NCBI GenBank assembly: GCA_016840085.1
Contig: JAEOTA010000036.1
Coordinates: forward strand, 62,001 to 126,000
Direction of reading: 5' to 3'
Source of the DNA: Promethearchaeota archaeon
GTDB taxonomy: Archaea; Asgardarchaeota; Lokiarchaeia; Sigyniarchaeales; SOKP01
DNA length: 64,000 bases
Made by a program: the position numbers and the translations under genes. Under the pieces are notes generated by a model that made no database searches, had not been told where the DNA came from, and was given only the letters and a program-made list of their open reading frames with translations. Positions 1-10,202 of the stretch are shown piece after piece (positions within the stretch are counted from its first letter, which is position 1; each line of letters begins with the position of its first letter).

Positions 1-225
1 TTTGAGAAACTTATTCATGAAAAAGCTTCATGGTTGGGAAATGCAGCTACAACTAGTTTATTTATTATTAAAAAAGCAATCAAGTTTGGAACTCAAGTAC
101 CATTAAGTATTGGAAATAATTTTGAAATACTAGGCTTTGGAGTAAATGCGGGTTCTAAAGATGTTAATGAGGGTATTATGGCCTTTTTACAAAAACGAGA
201 ACCAAAATTCACTGGTGGAATGTAA
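1..225 (+). CDS. Enoyl-CoA hydratase/isomerase (crotonase) family, C-terminal fragment
   Basis: The reading frame is open from base 1, so the gene enters from the left edge and only about 74 C-terminal residues are visible. The tail has the crotonase C-terminal pattern: a helix followed by SKDVNEGIMAFLQKREPKF, equivalent to the usual T-x-D-x-x-E-G-x-x-A-F-L-x-K-R-x-P-x-F ending. The family hydrates or isomerises acyl-CoA thioesters. The active-site oxyanion hole lies outside the window, so substrate and exact reaction cannot be told. The TTG at 34 is internal to the frame and need not be a start. A second crotonase lies at 37635. Confidence 0.7.
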   Translation, partial: FEKLIHEKASWLGNAATTSLFIIKKAIKFGTQVPLSIGNNFEILGFGVNAGSKDVNEGIMAFLQKREPKFTGGM

Positions 226-334
226 AATATCATAATTCCTCTTTTTTCATTATTTTTTTTAATCCTTTTTTTTGATATATTTATAAATACAATTTATAAT
301 TCTAAAGATATATATCCTCAATATTAATACTAGT

Positions 335-889
335 ATGTATAACGCAGAGTTAATCGAAGAAATTAATGATGGCAATCTCTTTCTAAGAAAAATCTCTAAG
401 CATGATGCTGAGTTTTTTTTCAACAGTTTAAATATCAATGATTTAACAACTTACTTATCATTAGGACCCCTAGCAACATTAGAATATTCAAAAAGACTCA
501 TTAAGAATTACTTAAAATATTGGGATAATTATGCTCAATTCAATTATATTATTGAAGCAAAAGAAGAGGATAAAGAAAAAATAGGGTCAATAAGTCTATG
601 GAATGTAAATTGGAGGCATATGAGAGCTGAAATTGGTATTTGGATTGTCCCTACCTTTTGGAATAAAGGATATGGGGAAAAATCTATAAATTTAATCAAA
701 ATAATAGGATTCAATCACCTTAAATTAAATCGACTTGAGGCTCATATTGCTGTTGAAAATTTAAGGTCAATAACTCTTTTTAAAAAGTGTGATTTTTTAC
801 AAGAAGGTGCCTTAACACAATATTTAAAATTTCAAGGGAAATATCACGATGCTGTAATCTTAGCTTGTACAAAAAGTAAAAAAGTTTAA
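335..889 (+). CDS. GNAT family N-acetyltransferase (RimJ/RimL-like)
   Basis: A 184-residue protein with the GNAT fold. The acetyl-CoA pyrophosphate loop is visible as KGYGEK at residues 111-116, preceded by the strand GIWIVPTFWN and followed by the usual helix and an N-x-R-S-I-x-L-F-K-K-C-x-F segment. The layout matches the RimJ/RimL branch, which acetylates N-terminal amines of proteins or other small amines. The target cannot be read from the sequence. It stands alone, and its 3' end faces the convergent giant membrane gene with about 10 bases between the stops. Confidence 0.8.
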   Translation: MYNAELIEEINDGNLFLRKISKHDAEFFFNSLNINDLTTYLSLGPLATLEYSKRLIKNYLKYWDNYAQFNYIIEAKEEDKEKIGSISLWNVNWRHMRAEIGIWIVPTFWNKGYGEKSINLIKIIGFNHLKLNRLEAHIAVENLRSITLFKKCDFLQEGALTQYLKFQGKYHDAVILACTKSKKV

Positions 890-900
890 AATCATCTGAT

Positions 901-3900
901 TTATTTGCTTTCTTTAGATGATTTTTTGATTAAATTATCTAACTCTTCTTTTTTCTCTAATGATTTAGTTATCAATTCGTCAGAACCGATCTTCTTATCT
1001 ACTATTTTTGGAGTAGATTCAAGTGATTTTGTCTCTTTATCTGATAATTCAATTGGTTTGCCTCTACGGAGCATTAAATTTGTAGTTAATAACTGAGAGG
1101 TTTTAAGTATTTCTTTATTATACCTTCCCTTAAATGCGCTCTCATGACTTAAGATAGGAATTTCAGGAGCCTTTTCCTGACGTAATGTTCTTCGATATTT
1201 TCTCACTTTTCGTACAGGTTTAGGATATTTTAATATTCGTTGGTAAAGTATTATGTAGGTTGCTAAAACTCCAGCACCAATACAAGCTAAAATAAATAAT
1301 GCTTGGAATAGAACTGATTCTTTCACAGGAATATAAACATCATAAGAAATCCATAAGTTTACATTGTCAATTGATATTTTGATATTCTCTCTTAACGCAA
1401 ACTCATCTGCAAGATATATTTGGATTGAAAGATTAATTTCTTTGTCATTTGGAATAATTTTACCTACATTAAATCCATTTTCTGTAGCATTCTTAAAGGA
1501 TGTTTCTGCTTCACTTAATCTAACTGTTTCATTATGTTCAACATCATTTATAGAAATTTTAAATCTAGAATTTGGTGATAAATCTGAAGACCAGATTTGA
1601 TCCAATTTATATTCGAAATTGAGTTGGGCATCTATTACTTCCACTCTATACCCATTCGCTTCAATCTTTTTACCAGCGTATTTCCATGTTGCAGTACTAA
1701 ATTGATTAATCTTTTTTTCATAAGATATTGATAAAGAGTAATTTTTAATTATCATCATTTGCCAATCGTCTGAATCTTCTGGATGACCACTATCTTCACA
1801 CCAAAAATACATGCCTAATGTAATCGCAAAATTCTGATGATCATATTGTAAAGCCTGCTCAAGATAAAAAATTAAGGTCTCCTCATTAATAGGAACAATG
1901 AGGGTATCATTTAATTGAGTAATTGCAGGAGGTCCATCTTTACCTAAATCATCAGTTTGATATTGAGCGGCAATAAATTCTCTATTCCGATCAATATCTG
2001 AAATTATGATAAAATACCTAGCAAAGTCTCCAGTAGCTATCTGAACTGTCGTACCTCCAGCTAATGTATCTCCAGGACGATCTATACCACCTCCATTTAC
2101 TGGACTATCATCAACAGTTCCATTAATCCAGGTTTTTAATGATGCAGAAGTAATATAATAATCAGACATATTTATAGGCATTGTAAAATTTTTCCTCCAT
2201 TGAACTTTAACTGACTGAGGTTCATTATCTGGCCAAAAAAAGTAAGCATACCATCCTCTTTCATCCATACCAGAACCACCAATAGAAAAATAATCAGGAA
2301 GTACAATGTTATCTTCATTTTGGAGTTTTGTCCAGTTAGAACTGGTACCATCTTCATAAAATTCTTGTGTTCCATAATCTCCTACAATTTCATAGTTTCC
2401 AACACCATTACTTATATCCAACGATAAATCTGATAAATCTCCCTTCATAAACATTGACCAATTATCACTTGTATCAAAATTGGGGTTTTCAATCCATTGT
2501 TCATGGTAAGAGACTTTTTTAAATAAATTAGAGTCTCCAACCTGGAGCAAATTTAGCTTTGCTATTCTTTCTTGGACTATAAATGAATTAGAAAACAAAT
2601 ATCCATAAATCGGAATAAAGAGCAAACCAATAATAATCATAAAAACAAACACAAGCTTTTTAGAAAGTTCTAGGTTATCCTTCATTGAATTTGATTTTTG
2701 TTTTTTTGGCATTGTTTTTGTAGTATATTTTAAATTTGCTAAATTTGAAGTTTTCTTTAATTCCTTCTTGTAATTTGAGTTGAAAGAATTTTCACGACTT
2801 TTTATAGTAGTATGTGGTGACTCTTTTTTATTGAGAGTTTTACGATATTTTCGTACTTTTCTTACTTGTTTAGGAAATCTTAAAATCATTCTATAATAAA
2901 TAAAATATCCTCCCAATAAAACAGATCCTATTAACGCTCCAATTAGTAATCCTATAAAAAGGGTATTTTCCTTAGCGGGAAGGAAAATATCATATGATAT
3001 AGTTAACATTACATTATCTATACTAATTGTTAGATCTTCAACTAAATTAAACTCATCTGCAAGAAATATTTGTATAGAGAGATTTATCTCATCATTATTT
3101 GGAATTAAATTGCCCACTTCAAAACCTTCTGTTTTTGCTGGTATAAAATTTTCTTCAGCATACTTTAATCCAATAGTTTCAGTATGTTCTTTATCGTTTA
3201 TTAAAATTCTAATTTCTGAATTTGGTGATAAGTTAGTCGGCCAATCTTTATTAATTTTATAATCAAAATGTAAATTTGCATCATTTATTTCAACAATACC
3301 CCCCCTACTCTCAATTTTATTTCCAAGATATTTCCATGATACTGAGGTTAATCGATTAATTTTCTTGATATATGAAATTGTAAAATTACAGGATTTAATA
3401 TAGGCTTCAGTAAATTCGTCTAAGTCAGTGCTGCAATTGTCTTCACAGTTGAATTCAATCCCTAATATGATAATGAAGTTTTGAAAATCTCCATTTTCTA
3501 AAACTTGGTTTAAAAAGAAAATGAGATCCTCCATGTCATCAGCTTCAAATACCATATCATTTAAATAATCATAAGTGTCATTAATTTCTGCCCCATCTTG
3601 TCCTAAAGTAGTAGTTTGGTATTGAGCTACTTGATATTTAACATCTTTATTTAAATTTGAAAGCCTCACATAAAATTTAATAAAATCACCTTCAATAAAT
3701 CGAATTACACCATTGGTATCACCAACTGCTTCAACACCTTCCCAATGCCACACATCTCCACTTCCACACCCTACAAAAGCTTTAGCAGTTGCATTAATCA
3801 TGACCTGTAATGATGCAGAAGTTATTGTATAGTCTGACATATTATGAGGTATGTTTATAACCTTTTCCCATTGAACACTAGTTCTTTGATATGCATTTGT

Positions 3901-4401
3901 GGTAGCTTCATCATGTTCGGCCCATAAATGGGAAGCAAAGCAACCAGATTCATCAATTCTATGTCCTTGAGTGGGATACACAGGAATTTCTGGATTTGTA
4001 GTATTATGCCAATCTTCTGATGCTGATGAATTAGGGGTTCCTGATATCAATGTTTTTGTATAGCTTGCTCCTTTTACATTGAAGTTCGCAACTCCCGAAC
4101 TAATGTCAGTATTAACATCAGTGACATCTCCAGTTATTTCGGATATCCAATCTGTACTATTATTAAAATCTGAATTTTTAATCCATTGATCTTCATAAGT
4201 TCTTTTAGACAACTGAGCTGCTGAAATATGTAGATCATTTTGGATTTCAAATTCATTATTGTAAAAATTGTTAATAGAATAAAAATATGCTTTTTGATTT
4301 TTACCTACAATTATCATAAATATATTTAGGGATAGAATGAACACAAAAATAATAATAAGGAGATATTTTATATTTTTCAGGCCTTTACTTTTCGACTTCA
4401 A
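901..4401 (-). CDS. Giant membrane-anchored surface protein made of two repeated units
   Basis: This 1166-residue protein is a tandem duplication of one unit: membrane helix, large ectodomain, membrane helix, basic cytoplasmic box. Predicted helices lie near residues 12-32, 475-500, 578-600 and 1028-1052. Each ectodomain starts with a W-x-x-N-x-x-F motif, carries many N-glycosylation-like N-x-S/T sites and shares an NMSDYxITSASL segment. Each second helix is followed by a box of the form KYP-x-x-VRKVRKYR-x-TLR (about 503-525 and 1055-1077), so the boxes should face the cytoplasm. The Lys/Glu-rich C-terminal tail (SLEKKEELDNLIKKSSKE) also ends the neighbouring giant. No enzyme motif was seen. 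A structural or adhesive cell-surface role is inferred. It is probably a paralogue of the gene at 4603, about 200 bp upstream on the same strand. Confidence 0.75.
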   Translation of the reverse strand: MKSKSKGLKNIKYLLIIIFVFILSLNIFMIIVGKNQKAYFYSINNFYNNEFEIQNDLHISAAQLSKRTYEDQWIKNSDFNNSTDWISEITGDVTDVNTDISSGVANFNVKGASYTKTLISGTPNSSASEDWHNTTNPEIPVYPTQGHRIDESGCFASHLWAEHDEATTNAYQRTSVQWEKVINIPHNMSDYTITSASLQVMINATAKAFVGCGSGDVWHWEGVEAVGDTNGVIRFIEGDFIKFYVRLSNLNKDVKYQVAQYQTTTLGQDGAEINDTYDYLNDMVFEADDMEDLIFFLNQVLENGDFQNFIIILGIEFNCEDNCSTDLDEFTEAYIKSCNFTISYIKKINRLTSVSWKYLGNKIESRGGIVEINDANLHFDYKINKDWPTNLSPNSEIRILINDKEHTETIGLKYAEENFIPAKTEGFEVGNLIPNNDEINLSIQIFLADEFNLVEDLTISIDNVMLTISYDIFLPAKENTLFIGLLIGALIGSVLLGGYFIYYRMILRFPKQVRKVRKYRKTLNKKESPHTTIKSRENSFNSNYKKELKKTSNLANLKYTTKTMPKKQKSNSMKDNLELSKKLVFVFMIIIGLLFIPIYGYLFSNSFIVQERIAKLNLLQVGDSNLFKKVSYHEQWIENPNFDTSDNWSMFMKGDLSDLSLDISNGVGNYEIVGDYGTQEFYEDGTSSNWTKLQNEDNIVLPDYFSIGGSGMDERGWYAYFFWPDNEPQSVKVQWRKNFTMPINMSDYYITSASLKTWINGTVDDSPVNGGGIDRPGDTLAGGTTVQIATGDFARYFIIISDIDRNREFIAAQYQTDDLGKDGPPAITQLNDTLIVPINEETLIFYLEQALQYDHQNFAITLGMYFWCEDSGHPEDSDDWQMMIIKNYSLSISYEKKINQFSTATWKYAGKKIEANGYRVEVIDAQLNFEYKLDQIWSSDLSPNSRFKISINDVEHNETVRLSEAETSFKNATENGFNVGKIIPNDKEINLSIQIYLADEFALRENIKISIDNVNLWISYDVYIPVKESVLFQALFILACIGAGVLATYIILYQRILKYPKPVRKVRKYRRTLRQEKAPEIPILSHESAFKGRYNKEILKTSQLLTTNLMLRRGKPIELSDKETKSLESTPKIVDKKIGSDELITKSLEKKEELDNLIKKSSKESK

Positions 4402-4602
4402 ATCTGAAATTTACTTCTAAATTGAATGATAATATATTCTAAAATCCTATAACTTTTAAATAAGTAACTAAGGAAACTATGATATATAATTTAAATTATA
4501 TGTATTTAGAATTATTTCAAATAATATGTTTTTTAAAATATAGAATAAGTAGAATAAAAATTAATTGAAGTTTATTATTATTCGTACTTGTTAATCCTTT
4601 GT

Positions 4603-7600
4603 TTAAGTATCCAACCTCTTCTTTGAGGATTGATCGACTAGCTCATCTAATTCCTCCTTTTTCTCAATTGATTTGTCAATGAGCTTATCCGATTCCATTT
4701 CTTGCTCCAACTTTTTGGTTTTAACCTTGTCAGGAATTTCTTTTTGTTCAGTTGTTTTTATTTTCGGTTGTGTCCGCTTCAATTTGATATCACTAGGAAA
4801 TGATCCTACCTCTTTATTATAGATTGACTTAAAAGCAGCTTCTCTCCCGACAATACCTATAGACGGCATTTCTTTTTTTCTAAGAGTCTTTCTATATTTT
4901 CGAACCTTTCTAACGGGTCTTGGATATTTTAAGTATTTTTGATAAGCAATAAGATAACTTACTAAACCTACTGCGATTACTACAGACAAAATAAATAGAG
5001 CTTGAAATAATATGGTAGCAGCTTCAGCTTTTCTTACTGCTAAAACTGTTATCTCATAATCTTGAATATCATAATCATCACCAGCAAAAGCAGAAATTGT
5101 GATCGTAAAAGTACCCTGCGGAACATTTTCAATAGTAGCTTCATATATACCATCATTATCAGGATCTGTGAGAATTCCATCACCATTCTCCCAACTATAT
5201 GTTACTATAACGCCTTTGATTAACACTCCTAAATCAGTATTATTGAGATTTATTTTTAAAGTAATGTCATTTCCCGCTTCAGTGTCTATTCTGTCTGACC
5301 CAGATACAGTTGAGATATCAATGTTAAACTTTCTAATATAGAGTCTTATAACAGCAAATTCAGTTTGATGAATTATATGCTGAGCTTCGATTGTTAAATA
5401 ATTAAGACCGATTTTTAATCTATCAGAGGTATTAATAAGGGTTGTATATTGCTTGAAAATTGAATTCTCATCTAAATCTTTTGTTATTCCTTCGGATAGC
5501 AGTTTTACTGTAGCATTAGGAACATGAGTCCCCATAGAGTCACTATATTTTACAGTAATATTTAATTCCTCTCCGATTCTAAGTTCAGTCTCTGGATCGA
5601 GAGTCTTATTTTCATTATTTAAGAATACCTGAAGGCCTTTTGTATCAAATTTGATAATAGATATTATTGGGGTTACTAACATACTGACATAATCCTCTGC
5701 ATAAGCCGTGATTGTCAGAAAATTAACGCCAATATTGGATATATCAGTATCTATAATAATAGAATATTGTCCAAATGTTTCATTTTCCTTCAAAATTCCT
5801 GTAAAATTGCCTGATAGTGAAACTGTAGCATTAGGGATATGTAGACCTGTTTCATTAAGATATTTTATAGTTATATTTAACGGTTCCCCTACATATAATT
5901 CAAAATTTGGATCTAAAGTTTTATTTTCCTTATTTAAAAAGAGTTGAAGGCTTGATTCTTGAGGTGGAAAAATTATTGTATAAGTAATATTGAGGCTAAC
6001 ATCATCTATAGAGATAGTAATGTTGCGGTCAAGTCTGAATTCATCTGTAAGATAAAGCTGAATTGAGACATTAACATCATCTGTTATCAGATGTGTAACA
6101 TCAAATCCATCTAATTTTCCCTCTTGAAATGTTTCATTAGCACTACTCAGTTTTACAGTTTCAGTATGGGGATTATTATTAATTAAAACCCTTAATTCTG
6201 AATTAGGAGATAATTCAGTCCAATTTTGATCTATCATATATTTGAATTTAAGTATTGCTTCATTAACAACAACAGGATCACTACTAATATCACTTATTTT
6301 TTCGGCATCTTGATTCCACGATACAGAGGTAAATTGATCAATCTTTTTCTCATAACTCAATGTAAAATTGCATGATTTAAATCGAAGTGAGTCCCAAGTG
6401 TCCCTATCACCTTGACCATTATCCGCACAATATATTCTCATTCCTAAAGTTAGTGTAAAATTTTGATGGTCGGGATCGTTCTCTAAAACGGTATTTAAAT
6501 ATGAGATTAAACTCTCCTCTGGTCTTGTAAAAATTTCTGTATCTGTTATAGTAGAGATAGGAGGAGAGTCTTGCCCTAGGTTAGTTGTTTGATTATATGC
6601 CGCTTCAAACACCTCATTTTTTTCTAAATCTGATATTAAAACATAAAACCTTACATAATCATATTCCCTTGCAAAATCAGGATCAGACCCGTCAATTGTA
6701 TCACCCTCTACGTCTACACCACCTCGGTAAAGAGGCCCAGTTCCAACAGTTGTGACAGAAGCATTTATCTCAGCACTCAATGAAACTGATGTAATAATAT
6801 AATCTGACATATTAACCGGTAAAGTAATATTATTATCCCAATGAATACTTACGGTTTGGTAAGGATCGTCGGGATCTATCCAAGTATGAGATACATGACA
6901 ACCATACTCATCGATTTCATTAAAATCAGGTAATGCTGGAAAATCTGGATTAGTAACATTTAGCCAATCTGCTGAAGATGGTAACCCTGAGATTTCTGAG
7001 AACGTTCCATTATCACCTATAACTGTCATATTAGCAAATTCATCGACAACGCTTAACTCTGCATTTACATCATTGGTATCTCCTAAATCTCCATAAGATG
7101 CATACCAAATGGAATCTGTTAGATTAAAAGATGTGTTATTAAGCCATTCTTTTGTATTAGTTTTTTGACCAGATATTCCTATCCTACTTGGGCTATCATC
7201 TCTTAGAGAATCTAATGAATTTATTGAATTTTGGCTTATATAAAGACTAATGATAAAAGAACTTAATAGTAAAATGGTTATAATTAAAATAGACATAAAT
7301 CGACTAATTTTTTTTGGTTTTAAAACACCAAATCTTAATTTTCTTAATTTAATCAATTTTTGTTTACCATAGGATTTTTGTTTATCAAAACCTTTGCTAC
7401 TTGTATTTAATTTTGAATCATTTTTACTTTTAGATCCTGTATTTAATTTAGGTTTTTCTATATTTTTTACAGGAGTTTTTTGTTCTTCTGACTTTTTAAC
7501 AGAGGGTTTTCCTTTTATAAATCTTGATGTTTTATTTAATTCTTCTTGATATTCAGAGTTAAAGGTTTTTTCACGAGTTTTTATTACCATACTAGGTGCT

Positions 7601-10062
7601 CTTTTTTTTCTCAGAGTTTTTCTATATTTACGAACTTTTCTAACTTGTCTTGGATATTTCAAGATTTTCTGATAAGCATAAATATAACCACCGATTACTA
7701 CAGAAGCTATAATCCCTATTATTAATAATATTTGAAAAAGAAGCACATTTTGTTTTGGTCTTAAAGCATTAATTATTATCTCATAACTTTTGAAACTATA
7801 TATATCACTCCCAAAAGCGCTAATATTAACTGAATGCGTTCCGACAGGCACATTATTAAGTATCACTTCATATATTCCATCATTATCATCATCTTTTAAA
7901 AGTCCATCTCCAAATTCCCATGTATAAGTGACAGTTAATCCTTTGATGATTTTATTAAAATCTGTATCATTAATGAAAACACTAATTGTAGCGCTTTTTC
8001 CTGGTCTAATATTTATATTATTTGATCCAGTTGTAGATGTAATTTCTGTGTTTATTTTTCTTACTGTTATTTTTGGATTGATACTTTCTTCTTGATACCT
8101 TTCTTTTTCAGCATTTATTAGTAAATCATTAAGTCCTAATCGAAATTTTATTGATGTATTGATTAGAATTGTATATTGCTCAAAATTCAAATTTTCCTCT
8201 AAATCTTCTAAAAGTCCTTCCCCAACTAGTTGTACTGTGGCACCTGGAATATGATCTCCAGTGGTATCTTCATACTTTACGGTTATATTTAATAATTTAT
8301 TGAGAGGTACATTTAAGAAAGGAAATAATGTCTTTTCTTCTCCATCCAAAAAAATTTGTAAACTTTCGGAATTGATTTTAGAAACTGTTAATAAAGCACC
8401 AACTTTTTGAGCTTCATAATTTATTCTATGTGCCACTATATCAAAATATATTTCTCCTATAGGCAAATCTTCTGTATCAAGGATAATCGTATATTGTTCC
8501 AAAGTCTCATTCTCTTGTAGAGAACCCGTAAGATTTCCAGTTAATTCTACAATAGCTTGCGGAATATGGAAACCATATTCATCAGGATATTTGACAGTGA
8601 TGTTTAAATCTGTTTTAGCGGGTATTTGAAATATTGGATTATTAGTTTTATTTACACCATTAAAAAATACTTGTAAATTTGTTTGTGTGTCTGGAAACGT
8701 AACTGTATAAGTTATATTCAAATAAACATCATCTATTGATATAATTTTCTTACCACCCAAATTAAATTCATCTGCGAGATATACTTCAATCGATAAATTA
8801 AGTTTAATATCTGGTAGAGTCAATGAAGTCACATCAAATCCACCTTCTTTTGCTAATTGAAAGCTAGAGGTAGCCTTACTAAGTTTTATTGTCTCTGTAA
8901 GTTTGTTATTATTAATGAAAATCCTAAATTCGGAATTAGGGGATAAATTTGTCCAATTTTCATTAATTTTATACTTAAAATTTAGTTTAGCTTCATTAAT
9001 GGTGACTGTCGTTCCATCCACAGTAGTATTTATTTTATCTCCATCTTGGTTCCATGAAATAGAATTAAATTGATCTATTTTTTTTTCATATGTAAATGAT
9101 AAATTACAACTTTTAATTAATACATCTTGCCAATTATCTTCATCCCAGTCCTCGGGGGGAAGACCAGGTGAATTATCTTCACACCATAATCTTATTCCTA
9201 AGGTAATCGTAAAATTTTTATCATCAGTATTTAAAACTGAAGTAAGATATTCAATTAATTTATCCTGAGGTACATTATCTAAATAGGTATTATAAAGATA
9301 ATCCCAAGATCCAGCACTATCATCTCCTAAATCTGTTGATTGATAAGCAGCAACCTCATAAACTTTATTTTTAGGGATATCAGAAAATAATACATAAAAT
9401 CTAACATAATCATATGTCGCACCAATAACATTACTATCACCAAAAACATCAATTCCTCCATTGTCATAATCAATTGCTTGTACAGTAGCATTGACAAGAG
9501 TGCTTAATGACACAGATGTAATTATATAATCTGACATATTAACAGGCATATTAACATTCCTTTCCCAATGAACACTCGGGGCTTGGTCAGATTTTTCATC
9601 CCAATAATGAGAAACATAACATCCCTCATCAGCAATTATTGTTGCAGTATCTGGAAAATCAGGAAAGTCAGGATTATTTACTCTCACCCAATCTGTAGAA
9701 GAAGGCGTTCCTGCGATATCAGAGAAAATATGTGTCTCTCCTAAAATTTCATAATTAACTTGACCAGAACCAGAAGTAGCATTTATATCAGATAAATCAC
9801 CTATTAAACTTGGATACCAAGTAGGCTCTATTGGATCTTCAAATGTAGGATTTTTGTACCAAACAGTAGTAAGGATTTCTTGAGCTGATAATTTAGGATT
9901 TTTTGTTTTATATAAGTTATCTTTCTCGGATACCTCATCCAATGTAAAATAATTATTTTGATTATATTTTGAAATTAAGATAAAAGAATTAACTAATAGT
10001 ATAGATGAAAATAGGATGAAAACTAGAAAATACTTTTTTTTAATTTTTATCGAAGCCAACAC
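4603..10062 (-). CDS. Giant membrane-anchored surface protein with Ig-like repeats, two repeated units
   Basis: 1819 residues with the same two-unit plan as the gene at 901. An N-terminal helix lies near residues 13-32. The first ectodomain is followed by a helix at about 770-795 and the box KYPRQVRKVRKYRKTLRKK near 800-822. A third helix sits near 920-942, and the second ectodomain ends in a helix near 1680-1705 and a second box near 1709-1731. Unlike its neighbour, each ectodomain also carries Ig-like or carboxypeptidase-regulatory-like beta repeats (LNITVKY...HIPxATVxLxG) and a PKD-like segment with DxDNDGIYE. The tail SIEKKEELDELVDQSSKK matches the neighbour's tail. A surface-layer, adhesion or envelope-spanning role is inferred. 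There is a divergent promoter region of 140 bp before the gene at 10203. Confidence 0.75.
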   Translation of the reverse strand: MLASIKIKKKYFLVFILFSSILLVNSFILISKYNQNNYFTLDEVSEKDNLYKTKNPKLSAQEILTTVWYKNPTFEDPIEPTWYPSLIGDLSDINATSGSGQVNYEILGETHIFSDIAGTPSSTDWVRVNNPDFPDFPDTATIIADEGCYVSHYWDEKSDQAPSVHWERNVNMPVNMSDYIITSVSLSTLVNATVQAIDYDNGGIDVFGDSNVIGATYDYVRFYVLFSDIPKNKVYEVAAYQSTDLGDDSAGSWDYLYNTYLDNVPQDKLIEYLTSVLNTDDKNFTITLGIRLWCEDNSPGLPPEDWDEDNWQDVLIKSCNLSFTYEKKIDQFNSISWNQDGDKINTTVDGTTVTINEAKLNFKYKINENWTNLSPNSEFRIFINNNKLTETIKLSKATSSFQLAKEGGFDVTSLTLPDIKLNLSIEVYLADEFNLGGKKIISIDDVYLNITYTVTFPDTQTNLQVFFNGVNKTNNPIFQIPAKTDLNITVKYPDEYGFHIPQAIVELTGNLTGSLQENETLEQYTIILDTEDLPIGEIYFDIVAHRINYEAQKVGALLTVSKINSESLQIFLDGEEKTLFPFLNVPLNKLLNITVKYEDTTGDHIPGATVQLVGEGLLEDLEENLNFEQYTILINTSIKFRLGLNDLLINAEKERYQEESINPKITVRKINTEITSTTGSNNINIRPGKSATISVFINDTDFNKIIKGLTVTYTWEFGDGLLKDDDNDGIYEVILNNVPVGTHSVNISAFGSDIYSFKSYEIIINALRPKQNVLLFQILLIIGIIASVVIGGYIYAYQKILKYPRQVRKVRKYRKTLRKKRAPSMVIKTREKTFNSEYQEELNKTSRFIKGKPSVKKSEEQKTPVKNIEKPKLNTGSKSKNDSKLNTSSKGFDKQKSYGKQKLIKLRKLRFGVLKPKKISRFMSILIITILLLSSFIISLYISQNSINSLDSLRDDSPSRIGISGQKTNTKEWLNNTSFNLTDSIWYASYGDLGDTNDVNAELSVVDEFANMTVIGDNGTFSEISGLPSSADWLNVTNPDFPALPDFNEIDEYGCHVSHTWIDPDDPYQTVSIHWDNNITLPVNMSDYIITSVSLSAEINASVTTVGTGPLYRGGVDVEGDTIDGSDPDFAREYDYVRFYVLISDLEKNEVFEAAYNQTTNLGQDSPPISTITDTEIFTRPEESLISYLNTVLENDPDHQNFTLTLGMRIYCADNGQGDRDTWDSLRFKSCNFTLSYEKKIDQFTSVSWNQDAEKISDISSDPVVVNEAILKFKYMIDQNWTELSPNSELRVLINNNPHTETVKLSSANETFQEGKLDGFDVTHLITDDVNVSIQLYLTDEFRLDRNITISIDDVSLNITYTIIFPPQESSLQLFLNKENKTLDPNFELYVGEPLNITIKYLNETGLHIPNATVSLSGNFTGILKENETFGQYSIIIDTDISNIGVNFLTITAYAEDYVSMLVTPIISIIKFDTKGLQVFLNNENKTLDPETELRIGEELNITVKYSDSMGTHVPNATVKLLSEGITKDLDENSIFKQYTTLINTSDRLKIGLNYLTIEAQHIIHQTEFAVIRLYIRKFNIDISTVSGSDRIDTEAGNDITLKINLNNTDLGVLIKGVIVTYSWENGDGILTDPDNDGIYEATIENVPQGTFTITISAFAGDDYDIQDYEITVLAVRKAEAATILFQALFILSVVIAVGLVSYLIAYQKYLKYPRPVRKVRKYRKTLRKKEMPSIGIVGREAAFKSIYNKEVGSFPSDIKLKRTQPKIKTTEQKEIPDKVKTKKLEQEMESDKLIDKSIEKKEELDELVDQSSKKRLDT

Positions 10063-10202
10063 TAATCAACCTCTCATCATTACCATAATATATATTTTTA
10101 AATCCAAAATAGGATAAATTTAATTTAATAAGTTACTTAAGAAATTATAATATATATTTTAATTACTGAAATTTTATAAATAAATTTAAGAGGAATTTAA
10201 AA

